From: Stenotrophomonas sp. SAU14A_NAIMI4_8
GTDB taxonomy: Bacteria; Pseudomonadota; Gammaproteobacteria; Xanthomonadales; Xanthomonadaceae
Reading direction: 5' to 3'
NCBI RefSeq assembly: GCF_003086695.1
Contig: NZ_CP025999.1
Span: forward strand, 2,521,680-2,585,679
Length of the DNA stretch: 64,000 bases
Each line of letters opens with the position of its first letter. Positions within the stretch are counted from its first letter, which is position 1. The notes under the pieces were generated by a model. It worked only from the letters and a program-made list of their open reading frames with translations, was not told the origin of the DNA and searched no databases. The position numbers and the translations under genes were made by a program. Below, piece after piece: positions 1-7,973 of the stretch.

Positions 1-22
1 CCAATTTTGACAATGCAGCGTC

Positions 23-931
23 ATGGTCAGCCTTGATCGCTTCGATATCTTCCGCGCCGTGGTCGAAGCCGGCAGCCTGACCGCTGCCGCCGACCGCCTT
101 GGTCTCAGCCGCGCGGTGGTCAGCTTCAACCTGAAGCGGCTGGAACAGGATCTGGGCGTAACCCTGCTGCTGCGCAGTACCCGGCACCTGGCCCTGACCG
201 AGGCCGGCGAGCAGTTCCTGCAGCACTGCGTGCAGGCGCTGGATGCGGCACAGGCGGCCATCGATGCCGCGCGCCGCGACCAGCAGCAACTGCAGGGTCT
301 GCTGCGCCTGACCACCACACCGGAGTATGCGCAGCTGCGGCTGATCCCCGCGCTGCAGGCGTTCCGGGCGCAGCACCCGGCCCTGCAGTTGCACCTGTCC
401 ACGTCACCGGCACCGGCCGACCTGATTCCCGAGCGCTTCGACCTGGCGATCCGGCTTGGCCGCCTGCCCGATTCACAGCTGCATGCCAGCGAACTGGAAC
501 GGCACCCGCTGTGCGCCGTGGCGGCCCCTGCGCTGCTGGCACGCCTGCCGTCGACCGAAGCAGCTGACGACCCGGTGCAGCTGGGCACCCTGCCCCGCCT
601 GGGCTATCCGCGCCTGGCCGACGTGCCGGTGGTCGCACCGGATGGCAGCGACGCCCTGTTCGCTACCAACCCCGGCAATGCGGTGGTGCGCGTGGACGGT
701 GCCAGCAGCCTGCGCGCCTTCGCCCTGGCTGGCGCCGGGGTCACCGTGCTGCCGCGCTGGTTGATCGAAGACGACCTGGCCCACGATCGCCTGCGGCCGG
801 TGCTGCGCCAGCACCGCTTCCCGCAGCAGAGCGTCTACGCGGTGTACCCGCACAGCACGCAACCGTCGCCGAAGGTGCGGCAGTTGGTCGATTTCCTGCG
901 CAGCTGGTTCACCGGGCACCCCGAACGGTAG
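23..931 (+). CDS. LysR-family transcriptional regulator
   Basis: 302 aa, the usual LysR length. Residues 5-65 form the winged helix-turn-helix (FDIFRAVVEAGSLTAAADRL followed by SRAVVSFNLKRLEQDLG), and the remainder is the periplasmic-binding-like effector domain ending in the common VYPHSTQPSPKVRQLVDFL segment. The family binds DNA as tetramers and usually controls a divergently transcribed neighbour; here that neighbour would lie left of the window, so the target is unknown. The closest relatives by eye are the CrgA/YafC-like LysR group. The TAG stop codon is part of the GTAG header of a SMAG repeat at 928-950. The start at 23 has little upstream sequence to judge a ribosome binding site. 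Confidence 0.9.
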   Translation: MVSLDRFDIFRAVVEAGSLTAAADRLGLSRAVVSFNLKRLEQDLGVTLLLRSTRHLALTEAGEQFLQHCVQALDAAQAAIDAARRDQQQLQGLLRLTTTPEYAQLRLIPALQAFRAQHPALQLHLSTSPAPADLIPERFDLAIRLGRLPDSQLHASELERHPLCAVAAPALLARLPSTEAADDPVQLGTLPRLGYPRLADVPVVAPDGSDALFATNPGNAVVRVDGASSLRAFALAGAGVTVLPRWLIEDDLAHDRLRPVLRQHRFPQQSVYAVYPHSTQPSPKVRQLVDFLRSWFTGHPER

Positions 932-950
932 CGCCGGGCCATGCCCGGCG
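928..950 (+). repeat. SMAG-type palindromic repeat
   Basis: GTAG header followed by a CGCCGGGC / GCCCGGCG hairpin. The same GTAG + CGCCGGGCCATGCCCGGCG form recurs at 53833, 54993 (inverted), 59445 and 61828. The header overlaps the stop codon of the upstream LysR gene. Confidence 0.8.
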
Positions 951-972
951 AACCCAACACCCCCACAAACAA

Positions 973-996
973 ACACGGCCCCTTGCGGGGCCGTGT
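973..996. terminator. Bidirectional terminator hairpin
   Basis: Perfect 10-bp stem ACACGGCCCC / GGGGCCGTGT with a TTGC loop, flanked by an A-rich run on the left and TCTTC on the right. It lies between the convergent LysR gene and the GH3 gene, so it can serve both. Confidence 0.75.
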
Positions 997-1021
997 CTTC
1001 AAGCATCCATCATCTGCGGAA

Positions 1022-3817
1022 TCAGCGCAGCACCTGCTCCACCAGCTGCACGTCCACGCTCTGCAGCGGTTCGGCCGCATTGCGCGACAGCTGCACCTGG
1101 TAGGTGCCGCCGTCGATCTTCCACTGGCGGGCCTGCGCATCGTAATGCGCCAGCGTCTTCGGCTCGGCTTCGATGCGGATACGACGCTGTTCGCCCGGCT
1201 GCAGGCTCACCTTGTCGTAGCCGATCAGGCGGATCGGCGTGGTGCTGCCGGCCGGCAGCTTCAGGTACAGCTGGGCCACGTCGGCACCGGCGCGCTTGCC
1301 GGTGTTGCGGATGTCGACGCTGGCGACCAGGCGCGAACCTTCCACGCTCACCTTCAGGTTGTCATAGGCGAACGAGGTGTAGGACAGGCCGTGACCGAAG
1401 GCAAAGGTCGGGGTCAGGCCCTTGGCAGCCATCCACTTGTAGCCCACGTTGGCGCCTTCGATATCGAAATCGAACACATCGCCGAACGGCTTGGCCGGCT
1501 TGAAGCCGAGGCCATCCACGTGCGGGCGCGGCAGCTGCGATTCGTCCACCACCCAGGTCACCGGCAGGCGGCCGGACGGGTTCACCTGGCCGGTCAGCAG
1601 CGCGGCAATGCCTTCGCCACCACGGATGCCCGGGTACCAGGCCTGCAGCATGGCCGGCACCTGCGCCAGCCACGGCGTGCGCACCGGGCCATTGGTTTCC
1701 AGCACCAGCACGGTCTTCGGGTTGGCCTTGGCCACCGCCGAAATCAGTGCATCCTGGTTGTCAGGCAGCTTCATGTCCGGCAGGTCGACCGATTCGGCCG
1801 CCCACTGGGTGGCGAACACGATGGCCACGTCCGCCTGCGCGGCAGCCTTGGCCGCCGCAGCAGCGTTGCTGCCGTCCACATATTCGATGGTCGCATCCGG
1901 ACGCGCTGCACGCAGCGATTCCAGCGGCGAGGACGGGTGGAACATCACCGGGCCCGGCCAGGTGGTGGGCAGCACGCCCGGCACCGCATTGGTGCCCTTG
2001 GCGGTCACGCCCACCATCGACGAACCACCGCCACCGATCACACCCTTGTCGGCATGGCCGCCAATGATCACGATGCGCTTCACGCTGTCGGCCAGCGGCA
2101 GCAGGTTGCCCTCGTTGCGCAGCAGCACACTGCCTTCTTCCACCGTGCGCTGGGCCACGGCAAAACCGGCTTCGGCATCGATCTTCTGGTGCTGCGGCGG
2201 GTTGTCGAAGTTGCCGTGCAGGAACATCGTGCGCAGGATGCGCGCCACCATGTCATTCAGGCGCGCCTGCGGCACCACGCCGCCGTGCACGGCCAAGCGC
2301 AGCGGCTCGTCGAAGAACACCGCCGCGTCGAACACTTCACCGGCCGACTGCTGGTCCAGGCCGGCCAGCGCCGCCTTCGAACCGCTGTGCACGCCGCCCC
2401 AGTCGGACATCACGAAACCGGGGAACTTCCACTCCTGCTTCAGCACCTGGTTCATCAGGTAGCCGTTCTCGCAGCCGTAGGTGCCGTTGATCTTGTTGTA
2501 CGAGCACATCGCCACGCCCGGGCGGCCGGCTTCCAGCGCGATCTCGAAGGCCAGCAGGTCCGATTCGTGCATGGCCTGTTCGCCGATGCGCACGTCGTGG
2601 AAGTTGCGGCGGGTTTCCATGTCGTTCAGCGCGAAGTGCTTCATCGACGAAATCACGTGCTGGCTCTGCACGCCCTGGATCAGCGCGCCCACCATCGAAC
2701 CGGCCAGCAGCGGATCTTCACCGGCGTATTCGAAATTGCGGCCGTTGCGCGGGTCACGCTGCAGGTTCACGCTGCCCGAAAGCAGGATGTTGAAGCGCTG
2801 CTGCCAGGCTTCACGGCCCATGGTTGCGCCACCGGCGAAGGCGACTTCGCGGTTCCAGCTGGAGGCGGTGGACGGGCCCGAGGGCATGGCCGTGGCGAAA
2901 TCACCCGGACGGATGCCACCCGGATTGGTCACGCCCACGCCGGCATCGGCCGACTGCTGCGCCGGAATGCCCAGGCGCGGCACCGCCGGCACGAAACCGG
3001 CCGAACCCACAGCGCCTTCCGGCAGCGGACCGCCATCCTTGCCCAGCCCGAAGTAGCTGTGCAGCATCTGGAACTTCTCGTCCTCGGTCATCGCCTTCAG
3101 CAGCAACGCAGCGCGCGCATCGGCGTTCAGGCTGGCATCCATCCACGGGCGCTCACCGCCCTTGTCGGCCGCGTAGGCCAGGGTCAGCAGGGTTGCCTGC
3201 AGGCCATTGCCATCGATCTTGAACGGTGCGCTGCTGGCCGCCTGGAAGCCATCGCTGAAATAGCTGGCATCGGCTTCCAGGGCCACGCGCGAGGGATCGA
3301 AACCCGCTGCCTTGGCCGATTCACTGGCCACCGCGCCCAGCAGCACCGCCGGTGCGCCCAACCGCGAACGCGACACCAGCGCCGGCAACTGCGCGGCACC
3401 GGCACCGGCGTCGGTGTAGACGGCCACGGTGTGGCGGCCGTCATCCAGGCGCAGGTAGTTCAGGCCCGGCTGGTCCGGGCCGCTTTCCGTGGCAATCGGC
3501 AAGCGGGTCAGCACGGCCTGGCCGCGCTGGGTCTGGCCATCATCCTGGCCGGCGGCAATGAAGCGGTAGTCGTAGCCCAGGCCATCGGCCAGCAGCTGCA
3601 ACGGATCGACCTGGCCGACACCGCGCTGCACCTGGCGCACGCTCACCGCGTCCACCTGCAGGGTCTTCAGCTGCGCCGCCAGGGCCGGCATCGCGTCCGG
3701 CGCAGGCGCCTGGTCCAGGGTCAGCACGGTGAAGGCGGCCGGGTCGGCCCAGGCCGGGGCGGCCAATGCGGCAGACAGGGCGAGGGACAGGGCAAGCGGC
3801 TTTGTAAACGTTTTCAT
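1022..3817 (-). CDS. GH3 beta-glucosidase-like protein with a degenerate EEP-like N-terminal domain
   Basis: 931 aa with a signal peptide (MKTFTKPLALSLALSAALAA, cleavage near AWA). The start is taken at this signal peptide; the frame stays open further upstream. From about residue 225 it is a family 3 glycoside hydrolase: KHFALND at 393-399, the catalytic nucleophile D472 in SDWGG, then the alpha/beta sandwich and a C-terminal fibronectin III-like domain. It should hydrolyse beta-linked glucosides or oligosaccharides in the periplasm. Residues about 28-215 do not belong to GH3. They follow the order of an endonuclease/exonuclease/phosphatase fold (LTLDQ, VRQVQRG, LADGLGYDY, GQAVLTRLPI, HTVAVYTDAG, PAVLLGAVAS), but each position that carries a catalytic residue in active enzymes is changed. 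GH3 assignment is firm; the N-terminal assignment is inference. Confidence 0.9.
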   Translation of the reverse strand: MKTFTKPLALSLALSAALAAPAWADPAAFTVLTLDQAPAPDAMPALAAQLKTLQVDAVSVRQVQRGVGQVDPLQLLADGLGYDYRFIAAGQDDGQTQRGQAVLTRLPIATESGPDQPGLNYLRLDDGRHTVAVYTDAGAGAAQLPALVSRSRLGAPAVLLGAVASESAKAAGFDPSRVALEADASYFSDGFQAASSAPFKIDGNGLQATLLTLAYAADKGGERPWMDASLNADARAALLLKAMTEDEKFQMLHSYFGLGKDGGPLPEGAVGSAGFVPAVPRLGIPAQQSADAGVGVTNPGGIRPGDFATAMPSGPSTASSWNREVAFAGGATMGREAWQQRFNILLSGSVNLQRDPRNGRNFEYAGEDPLLAGSMVGALIQGVQSQHVISSMKHFALNDMETRRNFHDVRIGEQAMHESDLLAFEIALEAGRPGVAMCSYNKINGTYGCENGYLMNQVLKQEWKFPGFVMSDWGGVHSGSKAALAGLDQQSAGEVFDAAVFFDEPLRLAVHGGVVPQARLNDMVARILRTMFLHGNFDNPPQHQKIDAEAGFAVAQRTVEEGSVLLRNEGNLLPLADSVKRIVIIGGHADKGVIGGGGSSMVGVTAKGTNAVPGVLPTTWPGPVMFHPSSPLESLRAARPDATIEYVDGSNAAAAAKAAAQADVAIVFATQWAAESVDLPDMKLPDNQDALISAVAKANPKTVLVLETNGPVRTPWLAQVPAMLQAWYPGIRGGEGIAALLTGQVNPSGRLPVTWVVDESQLPRPHVDGLGFKPAKPFGDVFDFDIEGANVGYKWMAAKGLTPTFAFGHGLSYTSFAYDNLKVSVEGSRLVASVDIRNTGKRAGADVAQLYLKLPAGSTTPIRLIGYDKVSLQPGEQRRIRIEAEPKTLAHYDAQARQWKIDGGTYQVQLSRNAAEPLQSVDVQLVEQVLR

Positions 3818-4151
3818 CGGCAGGCGTAATTCCGTTGCCAAGGCAATCGGTCCAGGGAAAGTGCCGCCGAAGGGTGCAGCGTCATGCCGCGCAAGCGTTG
3901 CCAGGCAACACCTGCAGGCCAAAGGACGGGCCGGTCTGCGCGCGGGACCCTCCTCCCGGCGTGACAACCTGCCTGCCCGGGCCGCACACGGCGACCCATC
4001 ATGTGAAGATTGTGCGAGGGCGTTGATCGCTGTCAACAGGACCTAAGTCACAGGCGCCCGCGCGCAAGCTGGTTATCAGACCATCACCGCTGGTCATCAG
4101 TGCAGCGTGTGGTGCTGCCGATAATGGAATTCCCGGCCCCGAGCGCTGCCC
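3818..4151. other. Divergent intergenic region, GH3 gene / VOC gene
   Basis: 334 bases between two divergently transcribed genes, so it must hold both promoters. I see only a weak short hairpin (GACCA-7 nt-TGGTC, about 4079-4095) and no recognisable operator, repeat or RNA. Confidence 0.4.
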
Positions 4152-4586
4152 ATGACCCTGCACCGCGACTTCGACCATCTCTGGCGCGACCGCTGTGATA
4201 CCTCCAGCCAGCGCAGCCCACGCGTGCTGATCCGCGTGTTCGTCGCCCCCGGGGAGCTGGAAGCACGGGTGGCCTTCTACGAACAACTGCAGGGCGTGGT
4301 GGCCGACGCGGGCTTCCCCTTCCCCGATGCCGGCCTGCGCCTGGCCATGGTCGGTGCCTTCCTGCTGATCGAAGGCAATGACACCGCACTGGCGCCGTTC
4401 ACCTCCACCACCGGCACCCTGCTGGTCGATGACGTGCGGCCCTATCACGACAGATTGGTCGCAGCCGGCGCGCAGATCATCTTCCCGCTGCAGGTGGTAC
4501 CCACCGGCGCGGCGTTCAACGCGGTGCACCCCGATGGCACCGTGGTCGAGTACGTGCACCACCGGCCGGACCCACACGGGCGCTGA
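4152..4586 (+). CDS. VOC-superfamily (glyoxalase/dioxygenase fold) protein
   Basis: 144 aa, a single vicinal-oxygen-chelate unit: VLIRVFVAPGELEARVAFYEQL at the start of the fold and NAVHPDGTVVEYVHH at its end, with a final Glu in the usual metal-ligand place. Proteins of this size are glyoxalases, ring-cleaving dioxygenases, drug-binding or resistance proteins, or ligand sensors; the substrate cannot be told. It stands alone, followed by a 400-base repeat-filled gap. Confidence 0.75.
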   Translation: MTLHRDFDHLWRDRCDTSSQRSPRVLIRVFVAPGELEARVAFYEQLQGVVADAGFPFPDAGLRLAMVGAFLLIEGNDTALAPFTSTTGTLLVDDVRPYHDRLVAAGAQIIFPLQVVPTGAAFNAVHPDGTVVEYVHHRPDPHGR

Positions 4587-4589
4587 CGG

Positions 4590-4763
4590 GCGGCCGGGCG
4601 GCGCCCGGCACCCGCAGAGGAAACGTCAACGTCGACGTCAAAAGCCCGCATTCCGTGGGATGGCGGTGTGGGTCCGGTGGCAGGGGACGCTGCAAGTACG
4701 TCCATGTAAGCTCGGTCGCCGCATCCATGCGGCTCACGCCCCTGCCACTGGACCCACCCCGCC
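4590..4763 (-). repeat. Structured repeat element, copy 1 (GGA-hairpin family)
   Basis: Outer stem P1 4668-4686 with 4739-4757 (19 positions, all pairing on the + strand with one G.U; on the - strand that site is A.C). It encloses a 52-nt core 4687-4738 with two hairpins. On the - strand their loops read AUGGAU (stem GCCGC/GCGGC) and AUGGAC (stem UAC/GUA). The + strand 5' flank carries a hairpin GCCGGGC-GGC-GCCCGGC followed by ACCCGC, CAAAAGC and TCCGTGGGA, shared with copies 2 and 3. The core is identical to that of copy 5. Strand is given for the GGA reading. Confidence 0.8.
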
Positions 4764-4783
4764 TTCGACGGTTTCCTGCGAGC

Positions 4784-4869
4784 TGTTGGAACCTGCTGCT
4801 GTTGGAACCTGCTGCTGTTGGAACCTGCTGCTGATGGAACCTGCTGCTGATGGAACCTGCTGCTGATGG
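4784..4869 (+). repeat. 16-bp tandem repeat, about 5.4 copies
   Basis: Unit TGTTGGAACCTGCTGC, three copies, then TGATGGAACCTGCTGC, two copies, then a partial TGATGG. Copies are exact within each subtype. The array lies about 120 bases upstream of the LysR start and directly follows structured repeat copy 1. A minisatellite of this kind usually varies in copy number between strains. Confidence 0.9.
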
Positions 4870-4876
4870 TGGTGGG

Positions 4877-4959
4877 TGTCGACCGTTGGTCGGCACAGGG
4901 GTCGGATCTCCATGGATTCAATTCCAATGGAAATCCATCCACGCATGGCGTGGATCTAC
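4877..4959. repeat. Two SMAG-like palindromes
   Basis: A degenerate TGTCGACCGTTGGTCGGCA at 4877-4895 and an inverted ATCCACGC / GCGTGGAT hairpin with a GTAG header (read on the - strand) at 4937-4959. They sit just ahead of the LysR start. Confidence 0.7.
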
Positions 4960-4988
4960 AATGGCGCCCTCTTCGCGCCGGGGCTGGC

Positions 4989-5894
4989 ATGGATTCCTTC
5001 AACCTGATGCGCACCTTCCGTCGCATCGTCGAACGCGGCGGCCTGGCCCGCGCGGCCGAAGACCTGGGGCTGTCAGCGGCCGGCTTGAGCAAACAGCTGC
5101 GCACGCTGGAAGCGCACCTGGGCGTGGTGCTGCTGCAGCGGACCACGCGGCGCATGAGCCTGACCGAAACCGGCCACGCCTATTACCGCGAGTGCTGCCG
5201 CCTGCTGGACGAACTGGACGCGCTGGAACGCGGCATCGCCGAGCAGCGTGGCGAGGTTGCCGGGCGCCTGCGGGTGAACGCACCGCAGTCGTTCGCGCTG
5301 AGCACGCTGTCGCCGCTGCTGCCGCGCTTCCTGCAGCAGCATCCACAGCTGTCGCTGGACCTGGTGATGGAAGACCGCCTGCTCGATGCGGTGGGCGAAG
5401 GCTTCGATGTGTCGCTGCGGCTGCGCGCCGAGCTGGACGATTCACGCCTGGTGGCGCGGCGGCTGGCCTCGCTGCAGCAGGTGTTGTGCGCGGCACCGTC
5501 CTACCTGCAGCAGCACCCCGCGCCGCACACCGTGCAGGATCTGCATGCGCATAGCGTGCTGGCCTACAGCCTGTCCGATTCACCGGGCAGCTGGCCGCTG
5601 CTGGGCCCCGATGGCCAGGTCACGATCACCCTGCCGGCACGGGTGACCGCCAACAACAGCCTGCTGCTGCGCGACCTGCTGCTGGCGGGCCTGGGCATCG
5701 GCGCGCTGCCCTCGTTCCTGGCCGCGCCTGCGCTGGCATGCGGCGACCTGCAGCAGGTGCTGGCCGACCACCGCTATCCCCCGCGCTTTGTCCATGCGGT
5801 CTACCCCACCGCCCGCCACCTGCAGCCCAAGGTGCGGGCCTTCATCGATTTCCTGCACGCCGAACTGCCCGGCTGCGCGGGACTGGATTCGTAA
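4989..5894 (+). CDS. LysR-family transcriptional regulator
   Basis: 301 aa from the ATG that opens MDSFNLMRTF. An upstream extension would run through repeats and is rejected. Residues 4-62 are the HTH (FNLMRTFRRIVERGGLARAAEDL, SAAGLSKQLRTLEAHLGVVLLQRTTR); the effector domain ends in VYPTARHLQPKVRAFIDFL, closely resembling the regulator at 23-931, so the two are paralogues of the CrgA-like group. Ninety-two bases downstream, on the same strand, come a DsbA-like gene and a cyclase-family gene, the obvious candidates for its regulon (inference). Confidence 0.9.
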   Translation: MDSFNLMRTFRRIVERGGLARAAEDLGLSAAGLSKQLRTLEAHLGVVLLQRTTRRMSLTETGHAYYRECCRLLDELDALERGIAEQRGEVAGRLRVNAPQSFALSTLSPLLPRFLQQHPQLSLDLVMEDRLLDAVGEGFDVSLRLRAELDDSRLVARRLASLQQVLCAAPSYLQQHPAPHTVQDLHAHSVLAYSLSDSPGSWPLLGPDGQVTITLPARVTANNSLLLRDLLLAGLGIGALPSFLAAPALACGDLQQVLADHRYPPRFVHAVYPTARHLQPKVRAFIDFLHAELPGCAGLDS

Positions 5895-5986
5895 CCGCCA
5901 GCGAAAACTGAGCTGCCCGAAACCCGCTGTTTCGGCCACGCTGCGCTGCCTACGCTGCCGCCTCCCTTCTCACCGATGGCAGGCAG

Positions 5987-6676
5987 ATGTCTTCCGCTCC
6001 CTCCCCCACCACCGCCACGCCGGTGGTCGACTTCTTCCACGATGTGGTCTGCGGCTGGTGCTTCGTGCTGGCCCCGCGCCTGCAGCAGGTTTCGGCCGAA
6101 CTGGGCATCCAGGTGCGCCACCGCAGCTTCGTGCTGCAGGACTCGCGCGCCCGGATGATCGACGTCTTCGGTTCCATGCCGCGCGCCAAGGACACGATCC
6201 TGCGCCACTGGGTCGACTGCGCGGCGCATGAAGACACCGCGCGCATCGACATCGACGGCATGCGCGCGCAGACGTTCGAATATCCCCCCGGCTGGCTGGG
6301 CGCACTGGCCTGCCAGGCGGCCGGCGTGCTCGGCGGCAACGATGCCCATGGCGCGATGTTCGATGCGGTGCAGTGGGCGCACCTGCACCAGCACCGCAAC
6401 ATCGGTAATGCCGACGTCCTGCTGGACATCGCCGAATCGCTGGGCCACCGGCGCGGCGTCTTCGCTGGCCACATGCGCAGCGACGCCGTGCGCCAGCGCG
6501 TACAGGCCGACCGCGCCGAAGCCGCCGCCCTCGGCATCCGTTCCATTCCCACCGTCATCGGCGGGCACGGCCTGCGCCTGCAGACCCTGCCGCTGCCACA
6601 GCTGCGCCAAGCCCTGGCGCCCCTGGTCGTGGCCACCGCCGCGCCCTTCCCCACCCTGCAAGGAGAAACCCCATGA
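5987..6676 (+). CDS. DsbA-family (FrnE-like) thiol oxidoreductase
   Basis: 229 aa. VVDFFHDVVCGWCFVLAP gives a thioredoxin-fold active site C22-G-W-C25, followed by an all-helical insertion and a C-terminal cis-Pro region SIPTVIGGHGL. There is no signal peptide, so it is a cytoplasmic member of the DsbA/FrnE/2-hydroxychromene-2-carboxylate isomerase group rather than the periplasmic DsbA. Its stop overlaps the start of the following cyclase gene (ATGA), so the two are translationally coupled. The substrate is unknown. Confidence 0.8.
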   Translation: MSSAPSPTTATPVVDFFHDVVCGWCFVLAPRLQQVSAELGIQVRHRSFVLQDSRARMIDVFGSMPRAKDTILRHWVDCAAHEDTARIDIDGMRAQTFEYPPGWLGALACQAAGVLGGNDAHGAMFDAVQWAHLHQHRNIGNADVLLDIAESLGHRRGVFAGHMRSDAVRQRVQADRAEAAALGIRSIPTVIGGHGLRLQTLPLPQLRQALAPLVVATAAPFPTLQGETP

Positions 6677-7680
6677 CCCCACGTACCCTGGCCAGCGCAC
6701 TGGCCCTGCTGCTGGCCAGCACTGCTGCATCCACTGCCGCGCCCGCACACGAACGCGTTCCGTCCGGTCAGCAGGTCGGCACCAGCCCCTGGGGACCGAA
6801 GGACGAGATCGGTCGCCTCAACCTGATCACCGATGCCTCGCGTGCCGCCATCCTGTCGCGGGTCAGCGGCGGCAAGGCCTACGACCTGGCCACCGAATAC
6901 TACGTGGGCATGCCCAGCTGGCAGGACGCCGGCGACCCGCACTACCAGTTCTGGATGACCCATACCCCGCGCGGCACCGTGGTGGACGACCCGATGGGTG
7001 TGGGCCAGGCCATGAACCTCACCCGCAGCTACACCGGCACCGCGTTTTCGATGTACAGCCACACCGGCACCCATATCGATGCGCTGAACCACTTCGGCAT
7101 CCACGGAAAGATCTGGAATGGCTTCGAGGCCGATGAGCACCTTGGTGACCGTGGCTGGAAGGTCACCGGCATCGAGAAATTCCCGCCGCTGATCGCCCGT
7201 GGCGTGCTGATCGACGTGGCCGGCGCCAAGGGCGTGGACATGCTGCCGGACAGCTACCGCGTTACCCGCCAGGACCTGAAGGATGCGCTGGCACGCCAGC
7301 ACGTCACCCTGCAGCAGGGCGACGTGGTGCTGATCCGCACCGGTCGCATGCGCCTGTTCGAACAGCCCCGCGCCTACATGGTCAACCCGCCGGGCATGGG
7401 CCTGGACGCGGCCCGTTTCCTGGTGGAAGACAGTGGCGCGATGATCGTCGGCGCCGACAACCTCAGCTTCGAGACCTTCCCCTCGGAGGTGTCCGATGAT
7501 TATGTGCCGCTGCACACCTACCTGCTGGCCCAGCAGGGCGCACCGATCATCGAACTGGTGGCGCTGGACGAACTGGCCCGTGACCAGGTCTACGAGTTCG
7601 CCTTCATCGGCGGCCCGCTGAAGATCCGCGGCGGCGACGCCGCCCCACTGCGCCCGGTAGCCCTGCCGGTACGCCGGTAA
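6673..7680 (+). CDS. Exported cyclase-family (kynurenine formamidase-like) metal hydrolase
   Basis: 335 aa with a signal peptide (about residues 1-24). The family metal site is seen as H130-T-G-T-H134-I-D136-xxx-H140 (HTGTHIDALNH), with later conserved residues around VGADNLSFE. The superfamily includes arylformamidases and isatin hydrolases that act on small amide or lactone substrates, using Mn or Zn. A periplasmic location is unusual for kynurenine formamidase proper, so tryptophan breakdown is not implied. A good ribosome binding site (AAGGAG) precedes the start inside the end of the DsbA-like gene. Last gene of the pair. Confidence 0.8.
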   Translation: MTPRTLASALALLLASTAASTAAPAHERVPSGQQVGTSPWGPKDEIGRLNLITDASRAAILSRVSGGKAYDLATEYYVGMPSWQDAGDPHYQFWMTHTPRGTVVDDPMGVGQAMNLTRSYTGTAFSMYSHTGTHIDALNHFGIHGKIWNGFEADEHLGDRGWKVTGIEKFPPLIARGVLIDVAGAKGVDMLPDSYRVTRQDLKDALARQHVTLQQGDVVLIRTGRMRLFEQPRAYMVNPPGMGLDAARFLVEDSGAMIVGADNLSFETFPSEVSDDYVPLHTYLLAQQGAPIIELVALDELARDQVYEFAFIGGPLKIRGGDAAPLRPVALPVRR

Positions 7681-7688
7681 CGCGCCGG

Positions 7689-7790
7689 GTAACGCCGGGC
7701 CATGCCGGGTGGGTGCCGACCTTGGTCGGCACCGTTCTCCCATCCACGCATGGCGTCCCATACCGGTAGGTGCCGACCTTGGTCGGCACT
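7689..7790. repeat. Cluster of SMAG-type repeats
   Basis: Three hairpins: GTAACGCCGGGCC at 7689-7710, GGTGCCGACCTTGGTCGGCACC at 7711-7732 and, with an intact GTAG header, 7766-7790 (GTGCCGACC / GGTCGGCAC). Between them is an ATCCACGCATGG remnant. They lie downstream of the cyclase gene. Confidence 0.8.
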
Positions 7791-7831
7791 CCCTGCCCCT
7801 TCAGCAACCTGAAACCCACCCCTCGATTTCA

Positions 7832-7846
7832 TTAGTAATTCTACTC
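7832..7846 (+). promoter_or_regulatory. LexA (SOS) box
   Basis: TTAG-TAATTC-TACTC, one base from the xanthomonad/Xylella LexA consensus TTAGN6TACTA. It lies 128 bases ahead of the chosen imuA start, the expected place for damage-inducible control of the mutasome. Confidence 0.75.
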
Positions 7847-7973
7847 ACAAGGCGAGTAGCATGTCCGGTCTCAGCCCCTGATACCGGCCTGTCGATACTC
7901 GTTCCATGCCTGCCGTTTCCGTCCAATGCCGCCGCTTCCTGCCTGCCCGGCGCCTCCCCTGGAGGACCGGCTG

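Noticed and set aside
941..3829. A 962-codon plus-strand open frame opposite the GH3 gene
   Set aside because: Low-complexity His/Arg/Ala composition with no motif; shadow of the GH3 gene.
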